From the NCBI RefSeq assembly GCF_018728565.1, contig NZ_JACSOI010000001.1, forward strand, positions 1 to 64,000: 64,000 bases of DNA. The letters are read 5' to 3'. Below, piece after piece: positions 7,354 to 16,094 of this stretch. The notes below the pieces were generated by a model, which had not been told where the DNA came from, did not search any database, and was given only the letters and a program-made list of their open reading frames with translations. Within the stretch, counting starts at the first letter, position 1. Each line of letters opens with the position of its first letter. A program made the position numbers and the translations under genes. The DNA comes from Zobellia russellii. GTDB taxonomy: Bacteria > Bacteroidota > Bacteroidia > Flavobacteriales > Flavobacteriaceae.

Positions 7354-8001
7354 TTATGCTTTACCACCATCTAATTCGTCTTGCCATTTCTTCAACTCAT
7401 CCCACTTACCTTCAGCGGCTAATTTAGCTTGTGCAGGCCATGTGTCTGTTACGTGGTTACCACGTACATCTGCGATGATTTCAGAAATCTTAGCAGCATC
7501 TGTCTTTGCCAATTCGGCAAAGGTAGAAATTCCTGCAGCGATTAAAGTCTCGGCAATTTTTGGACCGATTCCTTCAACTTTTTTCAAGTCGTCCGCTTTT
7601 CCGGATTTCTTAGGAGCGGCAGCTTTTGGTGCAGCTTCCTTTTTAGCAGGCTTCTCCTCTTTCTTAGGAGCAGCAGCTTTCTTACCACCTTTCGCAACGA
7701 TGCTCTCGATTACGATTTCGGTCAAAGCTTGACGGTGACCGTTCTTAACACGGTACCCTTTACGTCTTTTCTTCTTAAAAACGATTACTTTGTCACCTCT
7801 TAGGTGTTTAACGACTTTTGCCTCAACAGTGGCTCCGTCTATAGCCGGGGCGCCTACAGTAATGTTCGTTCCGTCCGCTAAAAGAAGTACATTGTCAAAA
7901 GTTACCTTTTTACCTTCTTCAGTCTGTAAACGGTGAACATACACTTTTTGGTCTTTCGCAACTTTAAATTGCTGCCCTGCCATCTCTACGATTGCGTACA
8001 T
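7354..8001 (-). CDS. rplU: 50S ribosomal protein L21 with C-terminal helix-hairpin-helix extension
   Basis: A 215-residue protein, about twice the length of ordinary bL21. Residues 1-102 are a standard L21 (MYAIVEMAGQQFKV at the start, KKKRRKGYRVKNGHRQ in the RNA-binding region). A Lys/Ala/Pro-rich linker of about 30 residues follows, then a folded tail with VEGIGPKIAETLIAAGI, a helix-hairpin-helix of the kind that contacts nucleic acid, and a short C-terminal helical segment. Such extended L21 proteins recur in Flavobacteriia, so this is not an assembly artefact. The role of the extension is unknown; rRNA or DNA binding is inferred. Confidence 0.95.
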   Translation of the reverse strand: MYAIVEMAGQQFKVAKDQKVYVHRLQTEEGKKVTFDNVLLLADGTNITVGAPAIDGATVEAKVVKHLRGDKVIVFKKKRRKGYRVKNGHRQALTEIVIESIVAKGGKKAAAPKKEEKPAKKEAAPKAAAPKKSGKADDLKKVEGIGPKIAETLIAAGISTFAELAKTDAAKISEIIADVRGNHVTDTWPAQAKLAAEGKWDELKKWQDELDGGKA

Positions 8002-8187
8002 AATTGTGTATATATTAGTTTATTGTTTCCGCCCATTTTTTCAATAAGCGGATGCAAATATACGTCTAAATCGTTAACCCACAAGTGTTTTTTATATATT
8101 TTACCCTCATTTTTTTGGGTCCAAAGCCCAAAAATAAAGCCGCAAAATAAAATTGCAGCTTTTACATTATTTCAATCAACCTCTTTA

Positions 8188-8652
8188 TCAGGGATGATTG
8201 ACCAATTTTCTCTTAAGATTACGACTTGTTTTAAAGAGTTGCATAAACGATAAAGTCAACACTAAAGATGTAGCAAACCCCATTATAGCAACGGTAAAGA
8301 ATACTATCCCTTCAAAACTTTTGTAATCATTGAACCAGGCAGTAGACAGTTGTTCCAAAAACATACCGTTTAGTTCCGTACTGTAGAAGGCGAAAAATAT
8401 GGTAAATACCAATGTAGCTACAAAACCGGTTACCAAACCAGCGGTAAACCCCTTTCCATAGTCAAAACTATCCGGATTTTTCAATTTAAAATACTTGATT
8501 GCTTCATAAATTCCAAAGCCTGTAATGACACCATTAAAAAGGCTAAAGAAAATATTAGTGTGCAAATTAAACAATGAGAGTATCAAAAAATAAGCAATCA
8601 AGCAACCGCTCGTAGCGATTCCAAATCTAATGGGTTGAGCAAATTGTTTCAT
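8188..8652 (-). CDS. DUF4199 family membrane protein
   Basis: A 154-residue protein with four predicted membrane helices (about residues 12-28, 33-50, 68-92 and 115-138) and a charged C-terminus. Size, the GITGFGIYEAIKYF-like second helix region and the FTIFFAFYSTELN loop fit DUF4199, a family of unknown function widespread in Bacteroidota. It stands alone, upstream of the divergent M16 peptidase genes; no operon partner. Confidence 0.7.
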   Translation of the reverse strand: MKQFAQPIRFGIATSGCLIAYFLILSLFNLHTNIFFSLFNGVITGFGIYEAIKYFKLKNPDSFDYGKGFTAGLVTGFVATLVFTIFFAFYSTELNGMFLEQLSTAWFNDYKSFEGIVFFTVAIMGFATSLVLTLSFMQLFKTSRNLKRKLVNHP

Positions 8653-8820
8653 TTTTATAATATTTTGAAGTTCAATTCTTTAAGGTAATAATTATTTTAA
8701 AACGATGCTATAAAAAGGTGTTAATTAAAAGCGATAGAGTCAACTTTTCTTACAAAACAGATATATTCGTGTAACAATATCAGTTGGTCAACTACTAACA
8801 AAATATCTAAACACTACACA

Positions 8821-10143
8821 ATGAAAAACAAACTATTTACAGGAGGCTTTCTTCTTATAGTCGGGCTCTGCCTTCAGGCCCAAGAAGTAACTTATGAAGA
8901 ATACGAACTCAACAATGGACTTCATGTAATTCTTCACCAAGACAATACAGCGCCTATAGTAACAACCTCGGTTATGTACCATGTGGGCGGAAAGGACCGT
9001 ACCGAAGGGCGTACCGGTTTTGCCCATTTTTTTGAACATTTGCTTTTTGAGGGCACCAAGAACATAGAGCGCGGCAAATGGCTTGAAATCGTTTCTTCCA
9101 ACGGAGGCAAAAACAATGCGAACACTTCCCAAGACCGCACCTATTATTACGAGGTGTTCCCTTCCAATAATCTAAAATTAGGGCTTTGGCTAGAATCCGA
9201 GCGCATGTTGCACCCCGTTATTGACCAAAAAGGTATTGACACACAACAAGAAGTGGTCAAGGAAGAAAAAAGGCTTCGATATGACAACAGGCCCTACGGC
9301 CAACTCATTCCCGTTGTAGGTAAAAATCTGTTCAAAAAGCACCCTTACAAAGACCCGAACATTGGCTATATGAAAGATTTGGACGCCGCAACTCTAGATG
9401 ATGTTGTTGCCTATAACCATAAATACTACATACCTAACAATGCGGTATTGGTAGTTGCCGGTGACATTGATATAGCCGACACCAAAAAAATGGTGGAAGA
9501 CTATTTTGGTTCCATACCAAGAGGTAAGGAAATAACACGTAACTATCCCAAAGAAGACCCAATACTTAAGGAGGTTAGAACCAAGGCCTATGACCCCAAC
9601 ATACAGATTCCCGCCTCAGTTATTTCATATAGAACCCCTGGTTTTAAAGAAAGAGATGCCTATGTTCTGGATATGATATCCACTTATTTGAGTGATGGTC
9701 GTAGTTCCAAGTTATACAAGAAAATTGTAGACGACCAAAAACAGGCGCTGCAAGTTGGCGCTTTTAATGTAGGACAGGAAGACTACGGCATGTACTTGGT
9801 ATATGCGTTTCCCGTAGGAGAAACAAGTCTTGAAACCCTAAATACGGAAATGGAGGAGGAAATTGCGAAAGTTAGGGATAGCCTAATTTCAGAAAAAGAC
9901 CATCAAAAACTACTGAACAAGTTCGAGAACCAATTCGTAAACTCAAATTCTAGCGTAGAAGGCATAGCAAATTCATTGGCGCGTAACTATTTGTTGTATG
10001 GCGATACAGAGCTTATCAATAAAGAAATAGACATTTTTAGGTCCATTACCCGTGAAGAAATCATGGAAGTAGCGAACAAGTACCTAAGACCCGAACAACG
10101 GGTAATTATAGATTATCTTCCTGAAGAATCACAATCCAATTAA
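8821..10143 (+). CDS. M16 family zinc metallopeptidase, catalytic partner
   Basis: A 440-residue secreted peptidase with a signal peptide (about residues 1-20). It has the inverted zinc motif HFFEH at residues 69-73 and a downstream Glu in EVVKEE at about residue 148, which together form the M16 active site. A second, inactive M16-type half follows in the same chain. It is probably periplasmic and degrades unfolded or small peptides. The next gene, 73 bp downstream, encodes an M16 homologue without the zinc motif, so the two probably form a heterodimer with one active and one inactive subunit, as in other bacterial M16B pairs. Confidence 0.93.
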   Translation: MKNKLFTGGFLLIVGLCLQAQEVTYEEYELNNGLHVILHQDNTAPIVTTSVMYHVGGKDRTEGRTGFAHFFEHLLFEGTKNIERGKWLEIVSSNGGKNNANTSQDRTYYYEVFPSNNLKLGLWLESERMLHPVIDQKGIDTQQEVVKEEKRLRYDNRPYGQLIPVVGKNLFKKHPYKDPNIGYMKDLDAATLDDVVAYNHKYYIPNNAVLVVAGDIDIADTKKMVEDYFGSIPRGKEITRNYPKEDPILKEVRTKAYDPNIQIPASVISYRTPGFKERDAYVLDMISTYLSDGRSSKLYKKIVDDQKQALQVGAFNVGQEDYGMYLVYAFPVGETSLETLNTEMEEEIAKVRDSLISEKDHQKLLNKFENQFVNSNSSVEGIANSLARNYLLYGDTELINKEIDIFRSITREEIMEVANKYLRPEQRVIIDYLPEESQSN

Positions 10144-10216
10144 AAACTATGCATAGCGGGATCAAAGAAACCGCCGTTCCATTTTTATTATTTCGCCAAA
10201 AGAAAAAACACTATTC

Positions 10217-12286
10217 ATGAAAAATATTATTACAACCCTATTCCTTCTTGCCTTTGTCCTCGTAGGACAGGCTCAGATAGACCGTAGCCAAATGCCGGAA
10301 GCAGGTCCGGCTCCGGAAATAAACCTGAAAGATCCACAAACATTTGAACTCAGAAACGGATTAAAGGTCCTAGTTGTAGAAAACAATAAACTCCCACGGG
10401 TTTCCATTCAACTAAGTATAGACAACCCTCCTATTCTAGAAGGAGCCAAGGCAGGTGTTTCCGTTTTAACCGGTAGTTTGTTGGGCAAAGGTTCTAAAAA
10501 CATCAAAAAAGACGACTTTAACGAGGAGGTGGATTTTCTGGGAGCACGTATTAATTTTGGTTCCCAAAGTGCCTTTGCCAGCTCGCTTTCCAAATACTTC
10601 CCTAGAGTATTGGAGCTTATGGCAGATGCCGGTTTAAACCCAAACTTTACCCTAGATGAATTTGATAAGGAAAAGCAGAAAATTATAACCGGCCTAAAAT
10701 CCGAAGAAAAAAGTGTTTCCGCTATTTCGGGTAGGGTTGGTTTGGCTCTGGCCTACACTAAAAAACACCCTTATGGAGAGTTCATGACCGAAGAAAGCGT
10801 TGACAAAGTAACCCTTACGGACGTTATTCAATTTTACGAAGACTACTTTGTTCCTGCCAATGCCTATTTGGTTATTGTGGGAGATATAAAGTTTGATGAA
10901 GTAAAAACTTTGGTAGAGGAACAATTTACACCTTGGACCAAAGCGGTACCGCCTTCTTTTGGTTTCTCTAAACCTGCGGACGCCCAATACACACAAATCA
11001 ATTTTGTAGACGTTCCCAACGCCGTTCAATCTAAAATTACGGTAGAGAACTTGGTAAGCCTACAGAAAAAAGACCCGGATTTCTTATCTGCACTAATGGC
11101 CAATGAAATCTTGGGCGGTGGCGGAGAAGGACGTTTGTTCCTAAATCTACGTGAAGACAAGGCCTATACTTACGGTTCATACTCCCGTCTGGGCAATGAC
11201 AAATATGTACCTGCTCGTTTTAGGGCTACTGCCAGTGTCCGTAATGCCGTAACGGATAGTTCCGTTGTTGAAATTTTAAAGGAAATTGAACGCATTCGTA
11301 CCGAACCGGTTACCAAGGAAGAACTAGAAAACACAAAAGCTAAATACACTGGCCGCTTTGTAATGGCATTGGAAGACCCTTCTACCATTGCAGATTATGC
11401 CTTGGATATTGAAACCGAAGGCCTGCCCAAAGATTTTTACAAGACTTATCTTGAGAGAATAAATGCGATTACCATAGAAGACGTACAGCAAGCGGCAGAG
11501 AAATACTTAAAACCGAACAACATTCGTATCGTTGTAGCCGGTAAGGGCAGTGAAATACTTGAAAATCTAGAGAATGTAATGTTCAAGGGCAAAAAGGTTC
11601 CGGTCAAATATTTTGACAAGTATGCCAATGCTACCGAAAAACCGGACTATAACGCTAGTCCGCCGGCAGATGTTACCGCGCAAACAGTTCTGAACAACTA
11701 TATTAAAGCAATAGGAGGAAAAGAAAAATTGGCCGGAGTTGAGTCCTATTTTCTTTTGGCCGAAGCGGAAATGCAAGGCATGAAACTGAACCTTGAAGTT
11801 AAAAAAACGGCAAAAGACCAGTTTATGCAAGATGTAAAAGTTGCCGGCAACTCCATGAGCAAACAAGTATTTAATGGAGACAAAGGCTATATGGTGATGC
11901 AAGGACAACAAAAAGATATGGGTCCGGAAGAAATTGTAAAAGTAAAGGATGAAGCCGCCCCTTTTCCCGAGCTCAATTACCTTAACAGTGCTATTACTTT
12001 AGAAGGTGTGGAAAATATTGATGGCAAGAAAGCCTATAAACTTAAAATATCTGCTGAAAAAACAGCCTTCTACGATGTGGCAAGCGGACTTAAAGTTCAA
12101 GAAACTACAACAGCCGAAATGGGTGGCCAAACTATGACCAGCACCATAAACTACATGGATTACAAAGAGGTTTCCGGCATACAGTTCCCGTTTATAATGG
12201 CACAGACCGTAGGACCTCAACGCTTTGAATTTATTGTTTCGGAAATAAAAGTGAACGAAGGAGTTTCTGAAACCGATTTTGAGTAA
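10217..12286 (+). CDS. M16 family non-catalytic partner with C-terminal lipoprotein-like domain
   Basis: A 689-residue secreted protein with a signal peptide ending GQAQ. The M16 fold spans about residues 35-470, but where the neighbour has HFFEHLL this protein reads SVLTGSLL, so the zinc site is lost. The second half keeps GGGGEGRLFLNLREDKAYTY, the R/Y pair that supports substrate binding in M16B heterodimers. Residues 490-689 form an extra beta-rich domain resembling LolA-type outer-membrane lipoprotein-sorting proteins. It is coupled to the catalytic gene just upstream. Family is secure; the C-terminal domain assignment is by pattern. Confidence 0.9.
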   Translation: MKNIITTLFLLAFVLVGQAQIDRSQMPEAGPAPEINLKDPQTFELRNGLKVLVVENNKLPRVSIQLSIDNPPILEGAKAGVSVLTGSLLGKGSKNIKKDDFNEEVDFLGARINFGSQSAFASSLSKYFPRVLELMADAGLNPNFTLDEFDKEKQKIITGLKSEEKSVSAISGRVGLALAYTKKHPYGEFMTEESVDKVTLTDVIQFYEDYFVPANAYLVIVGDIKFDEVKTLVEEQFTPWTKAVPPSFGFSKPADAQYTQINFVDVPNAVQSKITVENLVSLQKKDPDFLSALMANEILGGGGEGRLFLNLREDKAYTYGSYSRLGNDKYVPARFRATASVRNAVTDSSVVEILKEIERIRTEPVTKEELENTKAKYTGRFVMALEDPSTIADYALDIETEGLPKDFYKTYLERINAITIEDVQQAAEKYLKPNNIRIVVAGKGSEILENLENVMFKGKKVPVKYFDKYANATEKPDYNASPPADVTAQTVLNNYIKAIGGKEKLAGVESYFLLAEAEMQGMKLNLEVKKTAKDQFMQDVKVAGNSMSKQVFNGDKGYMVMQGQQKDMGPEEIVKVKDEAAPFPELNYLNSAITLEGVENIDGKKAYKLKISAEKTAFYDVASGLKVQETTTAEMGGQTMTSTINYMDYKEVSGIQFPFIMAQTVGPQRFEFIVSEIKVNEGVSETDFE

Positions 12287-12311
12287 GAACGATAGGTAAA
12301 CATAACTCTTT

Positions 12312-12356
12312 ATACGGCCAAAGCAATGGGGAATTCACCCTATTCTTTGGCCGTAT
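12312..12356 (+). terminator. Terminator of the M16 peptidase operon
   Basis: A long hairpin: a 12-bp outer stem (12312-12323 with 12345-12356), then an inner 7-bp stem with one wobble and an AATTCA loop. Only a short T stretch follows (TTTATT). It lies 26 bp past the second M16 gene. Confidence 0.75.
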
Positions 12357-12578
12357 TTATTAAAGAAATGGTTGCTTTGAAACTACCCAACTGCACCCAA
12401 GTTTTATAAATAAAATGGTTAGTGAAGTAAAACCATAGGTCTTAATCCCCGTCGTTATCATTAAAGGTAACCACAATACTGGCAGCGCTGGAATAATCAA
12501 TTTTCAACAAAGCGATGATTTCTGTAACTTACTTCTTTCAATATCATAATTGCATTGGAAAGACTTGCACAAAGAATC

Positions 12579-13451
12579 TTATTTTTTTCTGTTGACCATC
12601 CAGACACCCAACAAAATCACAACCCCACCTATCAATTGATAGGTATTAAGTGATTCTCCGTCAAGAACCGCCCAAAAGATGGCCACTAAGGGAATGGTGT
12701 ACGTTACCGAAGCAGCAAAAACCGGACTTGATAACTTTATAAGTTTGTTGAAGAAAATATTAGCAATAGAAGTACCAATAATAGCCAATGCAAGAAGATA
12801 CCATAAAGAAGATTGCATTTCTACATTGCCGGAAACCTCGTTAAAAAACCCTGAATAAAAGACTAGGGCCAATGCTGGAAGAAACGCTATTGCGAAACTA
12901 GAAGTTGTAACCGCCAACGGTCTTAAGTGTGATAAATGTTTCTTTATAATATTAATATTAAGCGCATAACCTAGAGCGGAAAGCAGTATAAATATGGCGT
13001 ACCAATAATTTTGATCGGGATTAAAATCCATTCCCGCAACAATTAACGCCACCGTACCCGCCAAACCAATGAACACCCCGGCAACCTGCCTTTTGGTAAT
13101 AATTGCCCCAAAAAGAAGCACTCCTACAATGGTAGTTAACAGCGGCACAACCGAATTAAATATAGACGTCACGCCACTATCAATCTGGGTCTGTGCCAAA
13201 GCGAACAAAAAAGGCGGAAAAAAAGAACTTAACAAACCTGCCCATGTTATCCATTTCCAATCTTTAAGACTTAAAGTACGAACAGTTCTAAAACCGAACA
13301 AAAACAATACTAATGAAGCAAATACAATTCGTAAGCCTCCCAATTGCATTGGTGTTAGACCCACCAAAGCCTTTTTAATAAGTATAAACGAGGAGCCCCA
13401 CACTAAAGATAGTAGAACTAAATAAAGCCATTTTTTACTGTAATCGTTCAA
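12579..13451 (-). CDS. EamA/DMT family transporter
   Basis: A 290-residue integral membrane protein with ten hydrophobic segments arranged as two EamA repeats. LVWGSSFILIKKAL in helix 1 and the repeat-two loop region (SPVFAASVTYTIPLVAIFWAV) are typical of drug/metabolite transporter exporters. Substrates in this superfamily are usually amino acids or small metabolites and cannot be read from sequence. Single gene on the minus strand, transcribed away from the coiled-coil protein pair that follows. Confidence 0.9.
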   Translation of the reverse strand: MNDYSKKWLYLVLLSLVWGSSFILIKKALVGLTPMQLGGLRIVFASLVLFLFGFRTVRTLSLKDWKWITWAGLLSSFFPPFLFALAQTQIDSGVTSIFNSVVPLLTTIVGVLLFGAIITKRQVAGVFIGLAGTVALIVAGMDFNPDQNYWYAIFILLSALGYALNINIIKKHLSHLRPLAVTTSSFAIAFLPALALVFYSGFFNEVSGNVEMQSSLWYLLALAIIGTSIANIFFNKLIKLSSPVFAASVTYTIPLVAIFWAVLDGESLNTYQLIGGVVILLGVWMVNRKK

Positions 13452-13631
13452 ATTTCCTTGGGGTTGAATAGCGTCTAAAACAAAGAAGTAAAGATGCGGC
13501 TTTTTTTAGAAAACACAACGCGTACTTGTATATCAAAACACCCAAACAATCACAAATTTCAACTATCACATAATTTTGATTTCCGTCTGCTATTTTAACC
13601 GTTGCAGGAGTATTATATTTGCAAAAAACTA

Positions 13632-14045
13632 ATGATGAAAAAAATAGCCCTATTTGTAGCATTTGTATTTACCTTGTTAACCTTTTCCTGCAATTCAAAA
13701 AAAGAAACTACCCAGATGAAAAGCGTTATGGCCATACATGACGAAGTAATGCCGGAAATAAGTAAAATGGGGAAACTTGTTGGTGAACTGAGCAGCAAGG
13801 AAGACAGCACAGAGGTTGGCCTAAAATATAAGGAAGCCCGTAAAGACCTCCAGGCCGCGCACAAAAGTATGATGGATTGGATGCAAAACTTTGGCTCACG
13901 TTTTACCGCAGATGAGATTCTCAACGGCAAAGAACTGTCAAAAGAAAAGCAAATCTGGTTAAATGAAGAGGAAGAAAAAGTGAAGGACTTACGCGATCAA
14001 ATAAACGGAAGCATCCAAAATGCCGAAGAATTATTGAAAAAATAA
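13632..14045 (+). CDS. Lipoprotein with coiled-coil region, paralogue of next gene
   Basis: A 137-residue lipoprotein: MMKKIALFV signal, lipobox LTFSC with Cys at about residue 20, then mostly helical sequence rich in Lys/Glu. The block MMDWMQNFGSRFTADEIL, followed by a WLNEEEEKV helix, is shared with the protein encoded at 14159-14578. The ATG pair at 13632/13635 was chosen because an upstream TTG in frame would add ten residues before the signal peptide. A TATATTTG -7-like box at 13614-13621 lies 10 bp upstream. Function unknown; an envelope role is likely from lipidation. Confidence 0.8.
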   Translation: MMKKIALFVAFVFTLLTFSCNSKKETTQMKSVMAIHDEVMPEISKMGKLVGELSSKEDSTEVGLKYKEARKDLQAAHKSMMDWMQNFGSRFTADEILNGKELSKEKQIWLNEEEEKVKDLRDQINGSIQNAEELLKK

Positions 14046-14158
14046 ACATTGCATTGCGTAGTATACCGAAAAAACAATGCGTTAGCAGATAAATAAAACC
14101 TCTAGCCCTGCGTAACCCGTATTTTTACCAAGCACAGAATTTCTAAAGTCCTATTGCT

Positions 14159-14578
14159 ATGAAAAACTTGTTTTTAACCGTTGCTACAATTTTTGTTTTG
14201 GGTACAGCTGCTATTAATGCACAAACCACCACTACCCCGCCTACAAAAATGGAAGAGGTCATGAAATCCCATGATGTGGTAATGGATAAAATGCCTTTAG
14301 TTTCCAAACTAATAAACAAGCTGCAGACCAAAGCAAACGCCTCGTATAAAAAATCAAAATATGAGAACGCCATCGCAGATTTAAAAAATGCGAACGAGTC
14401 TATGATGGTTTGGATGGAGAACTTTGGAAAACGTTTTGATGCAGATGAAATGCTAAAAGGCAAGACGCTCTCTCCTAAAAAACAAGAATGGTTGTTAGAA
14501 GAAGAGAAAAAGGTAAGTCAATTAGATGAAGAAATAGACTTAAGCCTTGCTCAAGCACAAGCCGTTTTGAACAACTAG
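14159..14578 (+). CDS. Secreted coiled-coil protein, non-lipidated paralogue
   Basis: A 139-residue protein with a cleavable signal peptide ending NAQ at residue 21 and no lipobox Cys. The mature part is helical and carries MMVWMENFGKRFDADEML and WLLEEEKKV, matching the lipoprotein 113 bp upstream at corresponding positions. The pair looks like a tandem duplication in which one copy stays membrane-anchored and the other is soluble in the periplasm or exported. No known domain is recognised. Confidence 0.8.
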   Translation: MKNLFLTVATIFVLGTAAINAQTTTTPPTKMEEVMKSHDVVMDKMPLVSKLINKLQTKANASYKKSKYENAIADLKNANESMMVWMENFGKRFDADEMLKGKTLSPKKQEWLLEEEKKVSQLDEEIDLSLAQAQAVLNN

Positions 14579-14632
14579 AATACTACCAACCAAATTTTAT
14601 ACGGCCACATCAACTAGACCCTGAATAGATTT

Positions 14633-15886
14633 TTAAGAGTTGTCCTGGGCTTCCATTTCCATATCCGCTATACGGGCAACGGTCTTTACCAATCTATTAT
14701 GGTTCTTTACGAACGGATTGGTCTTATCCCATACATAACCCGCCAGCACAGCACAAATCTGCTCCTTAATAACCGGATTTTCCGTACTGTGGAAGAAAAT
14801 TGTTTGTAGATTTCCGGTATACCACTCCTTTACGTAAGTAGAAAATACATTCACTCCTTCCAACATATAATCCGTATATTCGGTCTGCCAATCTACTTTT
14901 TCACCATTTAATTCTTTGGCTATTAACTGAGATGCCAAATGTGCCGACTCCACAGCAAACGTAACCCCAGATGAAAATACAGGATCCAAAAATTCCGCAC
15001 TATTACCAGTAAGCACAAAACCCTTACCATATAGTTGTTTTACAGACTTTGCAATGTTCTTAATCATTCGCGGTTCAAACGTATAATCAACCCCATCAAA
15101 CCTATCAAAGTAATATGGCGAAAGCTTCATCATTTGCTGAAGTTTCTCCGTATTCGTGCCTTCAAAAGATTCCATATAATCCGTCTTTCCTACGAACCCA
15201 ATACTTGTAGAACCGTTGGAAAAAGGAATTACCCAGAGCCAAGTATCGGTATCAATTACATCAAAAGTAATGATGGTTCCTTCCTTGCCTTCAGGTCTTT
15301 TAATATCTTCAACATGGGTAAAAATTGAAGAATGCATGGGTATTTCAGATGGTTTCTCCAGATCTAGCAAACGGGGCAACACCCTACCAAAACCACTGGA
15401 GTCTACTATAAATTTAGCGTGAACCGTAGATACTTTTCCATCTATACCTTTTATAGTTGTGCTAGACGAACCGTCTTCGGAAAAATCAACTGCGGTCACC
15501 TCTTGTTCAAAAGCAATATCCACGCCCCAGGATTGCAACTCGTCCGTTAAGGCCTTATCAAAATCTGCCCGCGGCACTTGCCACGTCCAATCCCATCCAT
15601 CTCCATGCTTCTTACTAAAATCAAAATTACACACGACCCCTTTATTGTTCATAAAACGGGCGCCGTCCTTAACTTCAAAATTCATGGCTTTAAGACAATC
15701 TAACAAGCCAACCGCTTCAAAATGGTCCATACATCTTGGAATTAAACTTTCGCCAATTACAAACCGGGGAAATTTACTCTTCTCAACAACCTTAATTTTA
15801 AGCCCTTGTTTATGAAGATAGGCAGCAGCAACGGAACCGGATGGTCCTGCGCCTATAATGAGTACGTCAACATTTTCTTGTTGCAT
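14633..15886 (-). CDS. Flavin-dependent halogenase-like monooxygenase
   Basis: A 417-residue FAD enzyme. GAGPSG at residues 12-17 is the dinucleotide-binding motif; GESLIPR follows at 45-51; EVKDGARF at 71-78 places Lys73 where phenol/tryptophan halogenases have the lysine that carries or activates HOCl; and WLWVIP at 216-221 is an exact WxWxIP, the signature that separates halogenases from ordinary monooxygenases. It is divergent from the tyrosine ammonia-lyase gene and borders the flexirubin cluster, so chlorination of the terminal hydroxyphenyl ring of the pigment is a reasonable inference. An alternative is a reductase/oxygenase of the geranylgeranyl-reductase-like group that has kept the motif. 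Confidence 0.85.
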   Translation of the reverse strand: MQQENVDVLIIGAGPSGSVAAAYLHKQGLKIKVVEKSKFPRFVIGESLIPRCMDHFEAVGLLDCLKAMNFEVKDGARFMNNKGVVCNFDFSKKHGDGWDWTWQVPRADFDKALTDELQSWGVDIAFEQEVTAVDFSEDGSSSTTIKGIDGKVSTVHAKFIVDSSGFGRVLPRLLDLEKPSEIPMHSSIFTHVEDIKRPEGKEGTIITFDVIDTDTWLWVIPFSNGSTSIGFVGKTDYMESFEGTNTEKLQQMMKLSPYYFDRFDGVDYTFEPRMIKNIAKSVKQLYGKGFVLTGNSAEFLDPVFSSGVTFAVESAHLASQLIAKELNGEKVDWQTEYTDYMLEGVNVFSTYVKEWYTGNLQTIFFHSTENPVIKEQICAVLAGYVWDKTNPFVKNHNRLVKTVARIADMEMEAQDNS

Positions 15887-15999
15887 TTATTTGATTTTAA
15901 AATGAAAGAATCCAAGGTTTCTATTGGTTTCGGAAACGGTTTCTGTTACCAGAACATTGTATTGTGTGCTAAATTAAGACATTGATTCACTAATTATTA

Positions 16000-16007
16000 T
16001 AAATTTG
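16000..16007 (+). promoter_or_regulatory. Candidate -7 box of the flexirubin operon
   Basis: TAAATTTG matches TAnnTTTG and lies 88 bp upstream of the tyrosine ammonia-lyase start. TTG at 15982-15984 gives a 15-bp spacer, shorter than the usual 19. If used, the transcript would carry an 80-nt leader. Confidence 0.45.
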
Positions 16008-16094
16008 CAATCCAAAATCGCTAATTTTAGGTTGCCAAGTCTTATTTACAGACGTCACTAAAATATTACAAATACCTCATAGAATCAACCATAG

